A stretch of DNA of 64,000 nt from AWTP1-13 sp963797005 (GTDB taxonomy: Bacteria > Pseudomonadota > Alphaproteobacteria > Rhizobiales > Hyphomicrobiaceae): contig CAWCOF010000010.1 of NCBI GenBank assembly GCA_963797005.1, forward strand, positions 62,001-126,000. The letters are read 5' to 3'. Both the position numbers and the translations under genes were made by a program. The notes under the pieces were generated by a model. That model saw only the letters and a list, made by a program, of their open reading frames with translations. It had not been told where the DNA came from and made no database searches. Below are positions 1-7,169 of the stretch, piece after piece; position 1 is the first letter of the stretch; every line of letters starts with the position of its first letter.

Positions 1-215
1 GCCGCCTGCCGCGCAGGGTTCATCTTGTTGCCGGCCTGAATGACGTTACCCATGACAACTGTGCCGACATCCTTTCGATCGATCTTTGAACGATCGAGGC
101 ACGCCTTGATGACGGTCGCACCCAACTCGACGGCCGGTGTGTCCTTGAGCGTGCCATTGTAGGTTCCGATTGCGGTACGAACCGGCGAACAGATGACGAT
201 TTCACGATTGGCCAT
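1..215 (-). CDS. Acetyl-CoA C-acetyltransferase (thiolase), N-terminal part
   Basis: The first 71 codons of a thiolase; the rest lies beyond the window edge. The protein begins MANREIVICSPVRTAIG, the standard thiolase opening, and runs on to GNVIQAGNKMNPARQA. The nucleophilic cysteine is not yet reached. Thiolases of this type (AtoB/PhaA) condense or cleave acetoacetyl-CoA in the cytoplasm, feeding beta-oxidation or polyhydroxybutyrate synthesis. The start is supported by a GAGGAG ribosome binding site just upstream. It is the last visible gene of a nine-gene run on this strand, 41 bases after the CMD-domain gene. The family call is firm. Biosynthetic versus degradative role cannot be told from the N-terminus. 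Confidence 0.85.
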   Translation of the reverse strand, partial: MANREIVICSPVRTAIGTYNGTLKDTPAVELGATVIKACLDRSKIDRKDVGTVVMGNVIQAGNKMNPARQA

Positions 216-256
216 TGGAAAACTCCTCTCGTACGCGGTGATTGAGCTCCAGCTAC

Positions 257-607
257 CTATGCATTCGAATCGCTGAATTGATCATACGCACGCATGGCGT
301 CGGCTCCGTACACAGCGGCCGGTCCGCCTCCCATGTAGAGTGCCAACGCCACGGTCTCGGCGACCTCCTGGCGGGTCGCCCCGTGCTTGTGCGCAATTTT
401 GGTATGGTATGCGACACAGCCATCACAATGAACGGCGATGCCGATCGCAAGCGCCATAAGTTCCTTCGTTTTCGTATCGACAGCACCTGCTGCAGTTGCG
501 GTGGTCGAGAGAGCAGCGAAAGCCTTCATCGGGTCGGGTGTACCTTGCCGCAGTATCCCGATGCCGCTGATCACCTCATCTGCGATTTGCGCGAAATCCT
601 TGGCCAT
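257..607 (-). CDS. Carboxymuconolactone decarboxylase (CMD/AhpD-like) family protein
   Basis: A 116-residue cytoplasmic protein with one CMD domain. The redox motif CDGC (Cys61, Cys64) followed by AYHTKIAHKHGA matches the AhpD-like C-x2-C...H signature, so a thiol-dependent antioxidant or peroxidase-partner role is more likely than true decarboxylase activity. Length is typical for single-domain members. It lies 83 bases after the CDF exporter and 41 bases before the thiolase on the same strand. Its presence beside OsmC and thioredoxin-like genes gives the cluster a thiol-redox flavour, which is inference. Substrate unknown. Confidence 0.85.
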   Translation of the reverse strand: MAKDFAQIADEVISGIGILRQGTPDPMKAFAALSTTATAAGAVDTKTKELMALAIGIAVHCDGCVAYHTKIAHKHGATRQEVAETVALALYMGGGPAAVYGADAMRAYDQFSDSNA

Positions 608-690
608 AACGAACGAACCTCCATTCTCTTATGATCTCTGCTAGCGCGCTCGGCCTGACTAGGCATTGACCGAATTCAAGCCTGCAGCCG

Positions 691-1590
691 TCAAACGACG
701 TTGTCCGGTGCGAGGCGGCAGTCAGCGCCATCGCCCCGCTCGATCTGCAGCGTGGCATGGCCGATCCCGAACTGATGCTCCAATGCCTCGGCAGTATTAT
801 CGAGGAACGCGTCGTCTGAGCTGCCAGCGGGCATGACGAGATGGGCCGTCAGCGCCGTCATTGTGGTGCTAAGGGCCCAGATGTGCACGTCATGGACACT
901 TGCGACACCGCGTTGCTTTTTGAGCCACTCGGAGACCACCCGCTTGTCGATACTTTGGGGCACGCCATCGAGGCTGAGATGGAGGGCGGACTTCAAGAGG
1001 CCGAACGCTGACCACGCGATCACTGCACTTACCAATAGGCCCGCCGTTGGATCGACCCATGACCATCCGGTTGCCAGAATGACGAGCCCGGAAACGACGA
1101 CGGCGCCGGACACGGCAGCATCAGCCGCCATATGGAGGAACGCCCCCTCGATGTTGATGTCGTGCTCGCGCCCCCGCATGAACAGGAAGGCCGTCACCGC
1201 ATTGATGGCGATGCCCAAGAGAGCAACCCACAGTACGGTTCCGCCCGCAACCTCGGCCGGAGCCCAAAAGCGACCTACGGCTTCCCAAGCCAGGGCACCA
1301 ACGGCAATCATAAGCGCCACGCCATTGACGAGGGCCGCCAGAATTGAGGTTCGACCTAGTCCGTAGGTATGCCGCGGGCTCGGCGTCCGACGGCTCAAGG
1401 CAACCGCGCCCCAGGCGAGAACCAGGCCGCCGACATCGGTCAGATTGTGCGCTGCGTCTGCAAGGAGCGCGAGTGAGCCGCTGACAAGACCGAAGCCGGC
1501 TTCGACGACCACATAAGCTGCGTTGAGCCCGATTGCCCAGGCGAACGCCGGGCCAAAGTCACGTGGCACATGGTTGTGGTCGCCGCTCAT
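691..1590 (-). CDS. Cation diffusion facilitator (CzcD/ZitB-type) metal exporter
   Basis: A 299-residue inner-membrane protein of the CDF family, which exports Zn2+, Co2+, Cd2+ or similar divalent cations in exchange for protons. A His-containing N-terminus (MSGDHNHV) precedes about six hydrophobic segments. The metal-site pattern LLADAAHNLTDVGG (Asp and His with the HxxxD spacing) is in transmembrane segment 2, and HMAADAAVSGAVV supplies the second set in segment 5. A cytoplasmic C-terminal domain contains VHDVHIWALS. The start codon overlaps the stop of the DUF2156 gene as ATGA, so translation is probably coupled. Metal specificity cannot be read from sequence alone. Confidence 0.9.
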   Translation of the reverse strand: MSGDHNHVPRDFGPAFAWAIGLNAAYVVVEAGFGLVSGSLALLADAAHNLTDVGGLVLAWGAVALSRRTPSPRHTYGLGRTSILAALVNGVALMIAVGALAWEAVGRFWAPAEVAGGTVLWVALLGIAINAVTAFLFMRGREHDINIEGAFLHMAADAAVSGAVVVSGLVILATGWSWVDPTAGLLVSAVIAWSAFGLLKSALHLSLDGVPQSIDKRVVSEWLKKQRGVASVHDVHIWALSTTMTALTAHLVMPAGSSDDAFLDNTAEALEHQFGIGHATLQIERGDGADCRLAPDNVV

Positions 1591-2534
1591 GTTGCGCCAG
1601 CGTTCAGGGTTAGATTGTAAACGGGGTAAATTTCGACCGGATTGTACGAGAGTTTTGCCTGCCGCAGCCCATCTTTGCCAAGGTCTTCCTCGCGATTGAT
1701 CAGGCGATATCCAGCAGCATCGATCATTCGCGACGTCTCCCGGTTGATCATCTGGTAGAGCCCTTTGAATTCCCGTCGCGCCTTCTCGAAGTGGATCACG
1801 GCCGTCTCACTATTAAGGCGCTCGAACATGGAAAATGCCGCAGAGACACCGTTGATACGGATCATCATCCCGCTCTGCTCAAGCTCATCGAAGTGGCGCA
1901 TTGAAAAATCGAGAGCCGCCAGCTCGGCTTTCAGCGTCGGATCGTCAATCGCGAGCCCCTGGTCGTGGGCAATAGCGAGTAACACCTCTCGACACTCGTG
2001 ACCGCATCTGAAATCGAGAGGAACAGCCTCCCAATCTTTGTAAAGCTCAAGAAATTGCGAAATCAGATTCCGCTTCTTGGCGTATCTGCCGCCTTCCAAT
2101 TCTGCGAGATCGCGTGCGCGGTAGATGTAGTTGAACGCTTTCCGATCGGCTTCAGCCGTAAAGTGCGAGCAAAACTGCGTGTGATCGTCCAGAAAGTCTT
2201 GCGCCACGTACAAGATCTCCAAGGGATAGTGCAGCTTGCGCGCCTCCCGCAGCAGGGGCGTCCAGCAATCGGGCTTCATGATGCCGATGGGTTGCTGGAG
2301 TTGAAGTTCGCCTTGAGGGCCGGCTTGGCGACAGAGAACCACGCAGCCATTATTGATACGGCTCCAGTGCATGCCATACGGTGCGGACCAGGCGGCTAAC
2401 GTCGCAAACGTATATCCCGATACCTTTTGCGGGAACCGACGCAGATAGTCTTGCAGCACGCCTTTGTCCTCAAGCCTTACGGGCGCGAAGTTGAGACGCA
2501 GGAAAGTCAGCTCGTCTCTGCTCGGTTGATCCAT
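1587..2534 (-). CDS. DUF2156 (phosphatidylglycerol lysyltransferase C-terminal-like) protein
   Basis: A 315-residue soluble protein starting MDQPSRDELTFLRLNFAPV and matching the DUF2156 family. The family is related to the GNAT-like aminoacyl-transferase domain of MprF, but this protein lacks the membrane flippase part. The motif YAKKRNLISQFLELY in the middle is characteristic. An upstream extension is open, but this ATG is chosen because it overlaps the preceding gene's stop by one base (TGATG) and the gene's own stop overlaps the CDF start (ATGA). It is therefore locked between a class II glutamine amidotransferase and a metal exporter. The reaction and substrate are unknown. Confidence 0.8.
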   Translation of the reverse strand: MDQPSRDELTFLRLNFAPVRLEDKGVLQDYLRRFPQKVSGYTFATLAAWSAPYGMHWSRINNGCVVLCRQAGPQGELQLQQPIGIMKPDCWTPLLREARKLHYPLEILYVAQDFLDDHTQFCSHFTAEADRKAFNYIYRARDLAELEGGRYAKKRNLISQFLELYKDWEAVPLDFRCGHECREVLLAIAHDQGLAIDDPTLKAELAALDFSMRHFDELEQSGMMIRINGVSAAFSMFERLNSETAVIHFEKARREFKGLYQMINRETSRMIDAAGYRLINREEDLGKDGLRQAKLSYNPVEIYPVYNLTLNAGAT

Positions 2535-3377
2535 CACGATACCTGGTCTGAAGTCGGCGGGTGATGAGCCACTCGGCGGGCGACAACCTCCCCATTGCGC
2601 ATCGCGATCACCTCCCCCTCTCTGAGGGCAATCCATGGCTCGTCGTTCAGCGGCACACTTGCGACCAGGGCGACGCTCTGATCGGGGCTCTGGATGGAAA
2701 GACCAGTAACGGTTGCTGGGTGTTCTGCGTGGGGACAGACGCGCTGCAGATAGACGAGGCCCGGAGGCTCGACCCTGGATGACGCTGCCTGCTTACGCCG
2801 ATCGCCGTGGGCGAAGAGCGTATCACCGTCCGAATAGAGGAAATTCGCCGGCCCCAGGCATCTGAGAGCCATCGCGAACGTAGCGACGATAGATAATCTC
2901 TCCGCGAGCGGTGGAATAGTCCCAGCTTTGATCCAAACGCTCTTCATCTGCTCCAAGAGGCCACAGAAGGCCTTCTCCGAGTCGGTATCGCCTACCGGAT
3001 TGAACTGAGCCGAACTCGAACCCACGCCCGTCGAAGATATGGGGCAGCCAGCCATTATGTGCGAATACGTGCATCCGCCCGGCAAGCTCTCGCACGAAGG
3101 GCTGCGTATTGCGATAGGCCCGGCTTCCCATCGTGGCCGTCCGGACATGGGCGATGACGATGTTGCTGCGAAGCCCATGATCGCGAATGAAGCGGACCCA
3201 ATCGCTCTCGCCCGCCGGCTCGGCATCCTTGATCAAGCGGACATCCGGACCCTCGCAATAGGCGACGCCCCAACCGTCCTTGAGCGTACCGGCGACGCTG
3301 CCATGACTGGCAAGGGTGCCGATGGATAAGCTCACTGTTGCCGGTTGATTGCTGGAGAGACCGAGAAGTTCGCACAT
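2534..3377 (-). pseudogene. Class II glutamine amidotransferase, YafJ/EgtC-like, frameshifted
   Basis: Begins MCELLGLSSNQPATV with the catalytic Cys2 of Ntn-type glutaminases and continues through GWGVAYCEG, HVRTATMG and FAHNGWLPHIF. The reading frame then breaks at about 3003-3018. The remainder continues one base further on as FNPVGDTDSEKAFCGLLEQM, the same order as E. coli YafJ (NFRPVGETDSEKAFCWLL). The second half ends exactly on the start codon of the DUF2156 gene, showing that its frame is real. One extra base explains the break, so this is either a recent pseudogene, a sequencing error, or less likely a programmed shift. Class II amidotransferase domains release ammonia from glutamine or, in EgtC, hydrolyse a gamma-glutamyl amide. 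Confidence 0.8.
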
Positions 3378-3426
3378 GATCTATCGAGCTCAATGAGCTT
3401 CCTTCCAGTTCGGTCTTGCGGCGTTG

Positions 3427-3834
3427 CTATGCGCCACGGCGTTTGATCCGCCCTTCGAGTTTGGTGGCCTCGGCAACCGTGTTCGAGATGGTGCCGAACT
3501 TGCGGACGTTCTCGTGCAGGAGTTCGAGCCTGCGATCCGCCTCGTCCGTATCGACGATCAGTTCGTAGGTGATGCCGACCATCTTCGGCGGCTTGTCCTG
3601 CCGAACACCATGCAGCTTGACCTCGACGCCTCGGAAGTCGAACTTCAGAATTGGGGCCACCCGCTCGATACCCTTGATCATGCAGGCGGCGACGGCGGCG
3701 AGAAGCAGTTCTGCCGGGTTAAACGCATCTGGCCTGCCGTTTACGTCCGTATCGAGCGTGACCGTGGCGCTCTTGGTTGTGGCCTCGCTGCCGTGGCCAT
3801 CTATGCGGCGAGCTGAAACACGATATTCGAGCAT
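3427..3834 (-). CDS. OsmC family protein
   Basis: A 135-residue OsmC-fold protein starting MLEYRVSARRIDGHG. Classical OsmC/Ohr enzymes reduce organic hydroperoxides with two cysteines. Here the helix cysteine is kept (AAVAACMIKGIERV), but the second site reads RKFGTISNTV where a Cys-Pro would be expected. It therefore belongs to the OsmC subgroup without the second redox cysteine, and peroxidase activity is doubtful. The start is placed four bases after the stop of the mini-thioredoxin gene; upstream codons in the same frame overlap that gene and are unlikely to be used. A thioredoxin neighbour hints at a shared thiol-based role. Confidence 0.85.
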   Translation of the reverse strand: MLEYRVSARRIDGHGSEATTKSATVTLDTDVNGRPDAFNPAELLLAAVAACMIKGIERVAPILKFDFRGVEVKLHGVRQDKPPKMVGITYELIVDTDEADRRLELLHENVRKFGTISNTVAEATKLEGRIKRRGA

Positions 3835-3838
3835 CGGA

Positions 3839-4075
3839 TCACCCTTGAAGCCATTTGGCCAGGTCTGCGCGCTTGGGCAAACCGCCTGCATGCACGACCT
3901 TACCGTCGATGACGATGCCGGGAGTCGACGCAATGCCGTATTGGGCGATCTCCGCATAGTCGGTGACCTTCTCGACATGCACCTCGATGCCGAGCTCTTT
4001 GGCCTCGGCCTCGACCATATCGACCGTGGTCGCACAGCGTGCGCAACCGGGGCCCAGTACTTTAATGTCTTTCAT
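3839..4075 (-). CDS. Small thioredoxin-fold redox-active disulfide protein (MTH895 family)
   Basis: A 78-residue cytoplasmic thioredoxin/glutaredoxin-like protein beginning MKDIKVLGPGCARCATTV. The active-site pair is Cys-Ala-Arg-Cys near residues 11-14, and the cis-proline loop STPGIVIDG is present. The whole protein is the size of the archaeal MTH895 mini-thioredoxins. Such genes are commonly found next to YraQ-type permeases and ArsR regulators, exactly as here, with the permease ending 17 bases upstream. A plausible job is reduction or hand-over of a thiol-bound substrate to the permease; this is inference. Confidence 0.9.
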   Translation of the reverse strand: MKDIKVLGPGCARCATTVDMVEAEAKELGIEVHVEKVTDYAEIAQYGIASTPGIVIDGKVVHAGGLPKRADLAKWLQG

Positions 4076-4092
4076 AGCAGTCTCCTTGAGCG

Positions 4093-5154
4093 TCAGTGGA
4101 ACAGGGCATTGAACAGAAAGCCGACCGCAAGAATGCCGGTGCCGACCACACCGACGAAGACCGCGATCAGCTTCAATGTGAGTACCTTCCTGAGGATGAT
4201 CATCTCAGGCAGCGAGAGCGCCGTGACCGACATCATGAAGGCGAGTACCGTGCCGAGTGCGGCGCCCTTGCCAATCAACGCCTCGACGACTGGAAGGATA
4301 CCGGCGGCATTCGAGTACATCGGGATGCCGATGACGACAGCCGCCGGAACCGACCACCAGGCGTCACGCCCCATAATCTGAGCCAGCACATCGGCCGGGA
4401 CGTAGCCATGAATGAAGGCACCAGCCGCAATGCCGGCGATGATCCACATCCAGACCTTGCCGACGATCTCGCGCACGGCATCCATGCCGGCCTTGATGCG
4501 GTCAACAGCGCTGATCTTTTCCTGCGGCAGCTCGACAGCGTTGGCGCGCAAATTGCGGACCCAATCTTCGAGCCAGCCTTCCAGTTTGAGCTTGCCGATG
4601 ACAAAGCCGCCGACGATCGCGACGGCGAGCCCGAAGGCGAGATACGCGAGTGCCACCTTCCATCCGACCAAGGCGAACAGCAGTCCAAGCGCCACCTCGT
4701 TGATCATGGGTGCCGCGATGAGGAACGAGAACGTGACGCCAAGCGGAACCCCTGCACTCACGAAGCCGATGAAGAGCGGTACAGCGGAGCAAGAGCAGAA
4801 CGGCGTCAGAATCCCGAGGCCGGCCGCCAAAACATTGCCTACGCCTTCGCGCCGTCCTGCCAGCATGGCCCGGGTCTTTTCCGGCGAAAAGAAGCTTCGC
4901 ACGACGCCCATCGCAAAGACGACGAGCGTCAGCAGGAGCAAGACTTTCGGTGTGTCGTAGATGAAGAAGGCGATCGCTTCCCCGAGATGGCTTTTGCGGT
5001 CAACCGGCAACAGCGAGACCAACCACTCGGAGAAAGGCACCAGTTGGATGTAGAGAGCCGTCCAGACGACGAGCGCTCCGACAACTCCGCCAACCCACCA
5101 TGCGGTTCCGGAGTCGCGTCGGACCGATTGATCGAAAAGAGTAGTCTCGGTCAT
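4093..5154 (-). CDS. YraQ/ArsP-type (DUF318) permease
   Basis: A 353-residue inner-membrane permease with about eight hydrophobic segments. The family hallmark TPFCSCSAVPLFIGFVSAGV occurs near residue 115, followed by SFLIAAPMINEVALGLLFA, and the second half repeats the architecture. Some family members (ArsP) export trivalent methyl-arsenicals through the conserved cysteine pair, and the same FCSCS cysteines are present here. Others have no known substrate. Its start overlaps the arsR stop as ATGA, so the regulator and permease are translationally coupled. An arsenical or thiol-reactive metalloid substrate is the best guess. I leave the symbol empty because arsP is not proven. Confidence 0.85.
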   Translation of the reverse strand: MTETTLFDQSVRRDSGTAWWVGGVVGALVVWTALYIQLVPFSEWLVSLLPVDRKSHLGEAIAFFIYDTPKVLLLLTLVVFAMGVVRSFFSPEKTRAMLAGRREGVGNVLAAGLGILTPFCSCSAVPLFIGFVSAGVPLGVTFSFLIAAPMINEVALGLLFALVGWKVALAYLAFGLAVAIVGGFVIGKLKLEGWLEDWVRNLRANAVELPQEKISAVDRIKAGMDAVREIVGKVWMWIIAGIAAGAFIHGYVPADVLAQIMGRDAWWSVPAAVVIGIPMYSNAAGILPVVEALIGKGAALGTVLAFMMSVTALSLPEMIILRKVLTLKLIAVFVGVVGTGILAVGFLFNALFH

Positions 5155-5528
5155 ATGGCGGCTCCTTGCTGATGGCTTTTCCGTCTGCTGCGCTGGGCCG
5201 CAGAGGTTTCCACGATCGACATGGCCGCGATGACGCTATCGACAATGTTGGCAATTGATGGAGCCACGTCGGGATTGCGGCGATAGCGCACCCACTGCGC
5301 ATCGCGTCGGTCGAGCACGAGACCTGCCGCCTTGAGCACGCCCACGTGACGCGACATGCGCGACTGCGTTGCCCCAAGCCGCTCCATCAGCTCGCACACG
5401 CACAATTCCTGGCCAGTCCACAGCAAGGCGAGTGCACGCCGGCGCGTCGGCTCAGCCAGGGCGGCAAGAACATTGTCAAGATTGTCCATCGCCTGCTCGT
5501 AAGTGGCAGCTTCGATCAGCAGTCTCAT
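5151..5528 (-). CDS. ArsR/SmtB family transcriptional repressor
   Basis: A 125-residue winged-helix regulator. The metalloid-binding motif ELCVCEL lies at the start of the recognition region, the classical alpha-3 site of arsenic sensors, and is followed by RLGATQSRMSRHVGVLKAAGLV. Binding of As(III)/Sb(III) to the cysteine pair should release the protein from DNA. Two starts are possible: ATG at 5528, or an internal ATG 13 codons later giving MDNLDNVLAALAEPTRRR, which fits the usual family N-terminus better. It is the first gene of the run, and two palindromes sit immediately upstream as candidate operators. Confidence 0.9.
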   Translation of the reverse strand: MRLLIEAATYEQAMDNLDNVLAALAEPTRRRALALLWTGQELCVCELMERLGATQSRMSRHVGVLKAAGLVLDRRDAQWVRYRRNPDVAPSIANIVDSVIAAMSIVETSAAQRSRRKSHQQGAAI

Positions 5529-5537
5529 GCGCTATTG

Positions 5538-5565
5538 CGCATATGCGGGCCTTGACATGCGTCAA
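5538..5565. promoter_or_regulatory. Candidate ArsR operator/promoter palindromes
   Basis: Just upstream of arsR are two short palindromes: CGCATATGCG at 5538-5547 and the inverted repeat TTGAC-N4-GTCAA at 5552-5565. Read on the arsR strand, the second contains a TTGACG that could serve as a -35 box. Palindromes in this position are where ArsR-type repressors usually bind their own promoter. Binding is inferred from position only. Confidence 0.45.
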
Positions 5566-5866
5566 TGGCTAGAGTCGGGGAAAGGTGGTTTCCACCCGCC
5601 GCCGCGCTGGCGCCTGCTCTCGGGTTCAGCCTGTCCTCTCAGTACCAAGGCAATGTCTGAAGCTGGAAAATGCTGACGTCGTTGGCGGCACTGCCGATTT
5701 CGACCGTTGTTGGCACGTATTCTCCGTGGAGGGCGGGTCACCCAATGGTCTGCTATCGGGGGTGAATTGATCTCGGCCATCGACAGGCGCTGGATTGCGC
5801 TCGTGTTTGAGTACACGCTCAATGCAGCAGTTGGAGTGGCGGCGCGGCGTCACGCGGATTGCGGTG
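5566..5866. other. Non-coding junction between the low-GC block and the high-GC chromosome
   Basis: About 300 bases with no convincing gene on either strand; short open frames here have no recognisable family, ribosome binding site or codon pattern. The stretch marks where base composition changes from the lower-GC cluster on the left to the strongly GC-rich sequence on the right. I see no tRNA, integrase or clear direct repeat that would define an island boundary. Confidence 0.5.
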
Positions 5867-6256
5867 TCACTCGACCTTGAACAGCATGGTGGCCAGCAGC
5901 TTGAAGAAGCTGTCGGGGCCCCAGTAGCCGACGATGCGGTCGACCTCCTTGCCGTCCTTCATGAGCACGGCCGTCGGCAGCATGCGGATGCGCGACTTGA
6001 GGCCGAGCGCGCTCAGGTCGCTCTTCTCGATGTCGATGAAGCGGATCGGCACGGAGGTGCCCGTGCCCGAATTCTTGTACCTGGGCAGGACGTCGCGGCG
6101 GAACACCTGGCAGTAGGTGCACTCGGCGTGCTCGAAGACGAGAAGCTCGATGCTGCCGCCCGGCGCCGCCACCGCATCGAGAGCGGCACGGCTCGCGCCG
6201 GTGCAGGTCATGAGCAGGAGAAGGCCGGCGGCAAACGCCGAAAGCAGTGCGCGCAT
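5867..6256 (-). CDS. Exported thioredoxin-fold protein
   Basis: A 129-residue protein with an N-terminal signal peptide (hydrophobic run LLSAFAAGLLLLMTC ending near ASRA) followed by a thioredoxin-like domain. The redox motif is AECTYC with the cysteines three residues apart, and the cis-proline loop RMLPTAVLMKDGKEV is intact. It probably acts in the periplasm on disulfides, similar to SoxW or TlpA-like proteins, but no partner is adjacent. It lies 141 bases after the DUF1007 gene on the same strand, so co-transcription is possible. Confidence 0.8.
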   Translation of the reverse strand: MRALLSAFAAGLLLLMTCTGASRAALDAVAAPGGSIELLVFEHAECTYCQVFRRDVLPRYKNSGTGTSVPIRFIDIEKSDLSALGLKSRIRMLPTAVLMKDGKEVDRIVGYWGPDSFFKLLATMLFKVE

Positions 6257-6397
6257 CTCACCCCGTATCCGTCGTGATCCCTCACGGGCGGCGTCCGTTG
6301 CCGCCTCGGAGGAGAGCCTAGGCGGGGGCTGAGGGTGGCGAACAGCAAAGGCTGAAGATTGCGTAAACGGCGTGCCAATCCGGGACGCTGCAGCGTC

Positions 6398-7054
6398 TCA
6401 TGGCCCGCCGCAGGCGACCCTTACCGTCATGGGCGTCAATACCGCGAAGACGCCGTACTGCTTCTGCAGCGCGTCGGTAGCGGACGCGTCCGGGGCCGGC
6501 GGCTCGCCGACATCGGCCTTGCACGCTTTCGGGGCGCCCTTGTCGAACTTGACCGGATCCTTCTTCGCCAGGTCGAAGGCAATGAAATAGGACGGATCGT
6601 GCACGGAGAAGGTGAGGCCCTTGGCCTCGGTCAGGACGGGCTGGGCAAAGGGCAGGGTGAACAGCAAAGACAGCTTGCCGCCGGTGTACTCGAGCCAGTA
6701 GTCGGTGACGCCGCCGAACGTGAGGTCCTGGCCGGCCAGCTTGGGGAACGTGAAGTAGGCAAAGTCCTTCAAGCTGTCGACGTTGACCTTGGCCAGCTCG
6801 GCCAGCTCCTGGCGGTCGTATTTGCCGTCCTTGTTCTTGTCGAGGCCCTCGATCGCGGTTGCCGTGTAGTACTCGTCGAAGGTCCACTTCTGGCGGATCC
6901 CGGTGAAGGTGCCCTTGTCGTAGAGCACGGTGGCCTCCACGACGATCCACATGTGCGGATGCGCCAGGGCTGCAGACAGCGGTGCGGCGCAGGCGACAAC
7001 CGTCGCGGCCAGCGTGCCGAGGATACGCTTGCGCCACTGGAACCCCATCGGCAT
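6398..7054 (-). CDS. DUF1007 family exported protein, probably zinc-linked
   Basis: A 218-residue exported protein: signal peptide MGFQWRKRILGTLAATVV...AALA, then the DUF1007 opening HPHMWIVVEATVLYD. It contains an EF-hand-like stretch, GLDKNKDGKYDRQEL, typical of the family, and ends in a Cys-containing tail. The start at 7054 is supported by an AAGGAGG site; a longer open frame upstream crosses the intergenic region and is rejected. It is divergent from znuA, with a Zur-box-like palindrome between them. In Rhizobiales this family is repeatedly found in predicted Zur regulons, so a periplasmic zinc-handling role is likely, though the biochemical function is unknown. Confidence 0.8.
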   Translation of the reverse strand: MPMGFQWRKRILGTLAATVVACAAPLSAALAHPHMWIVVEATVLYDKGTFTGIRQKWTFDEYYTATAIEGLDKNKDGKYDRQELAELAKVNVDSLKDFAYFTFPKLAGQDLTFGGVTDYWLEYTGGKLSLLFTLPFAQPVLTEAKGLTFSVHDPSYFIAFDLAKKDPVKFDKGAPKACKADVGEPPAPDASATDALQKQYGVFAVLTPMTVRVACGGP

Positions 7055-7148
7055 CGAGCCTCCTTTTTGCGCTTCGCGCCCGCCAGCCAAACGGTGCGAT
7101 TGCAGCAACCTGGGGGCAAGTTGACAGATTCGCCGCCGTGCCCCTAAG

Positions 7149-7167
7149 AATGCTATACTATAACGTT
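7149..7167. promoter_or_regulatory. Predicted Zur box between DUF1007 gene and znuA
   Basis: The 19-base sequence AATGCTATACTATAACGTT is an imperfect palindrome with a central base. It matches the Rhizobiales Zur-box pattern AATGTTATAnTATAACATT at all but two positions. A TATACT hexamer inside it could be the -10 of the znuA promoter, so zinc-loaded Zur would block transcription. It lies three bases before the first possible znuA ATG and 95 bases before the DUF1007 start, so it may control both directions. Confidence 0.65.
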
Positions 7168-7169
7168 GC

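Noticed and set aside
4096..5172. 358-codon open frame on the plus strand
   Set aside because: It is antisense to the clearly recognisable permease and arsR start; its composition is typical of a shadow frame in GC-rich DNA.
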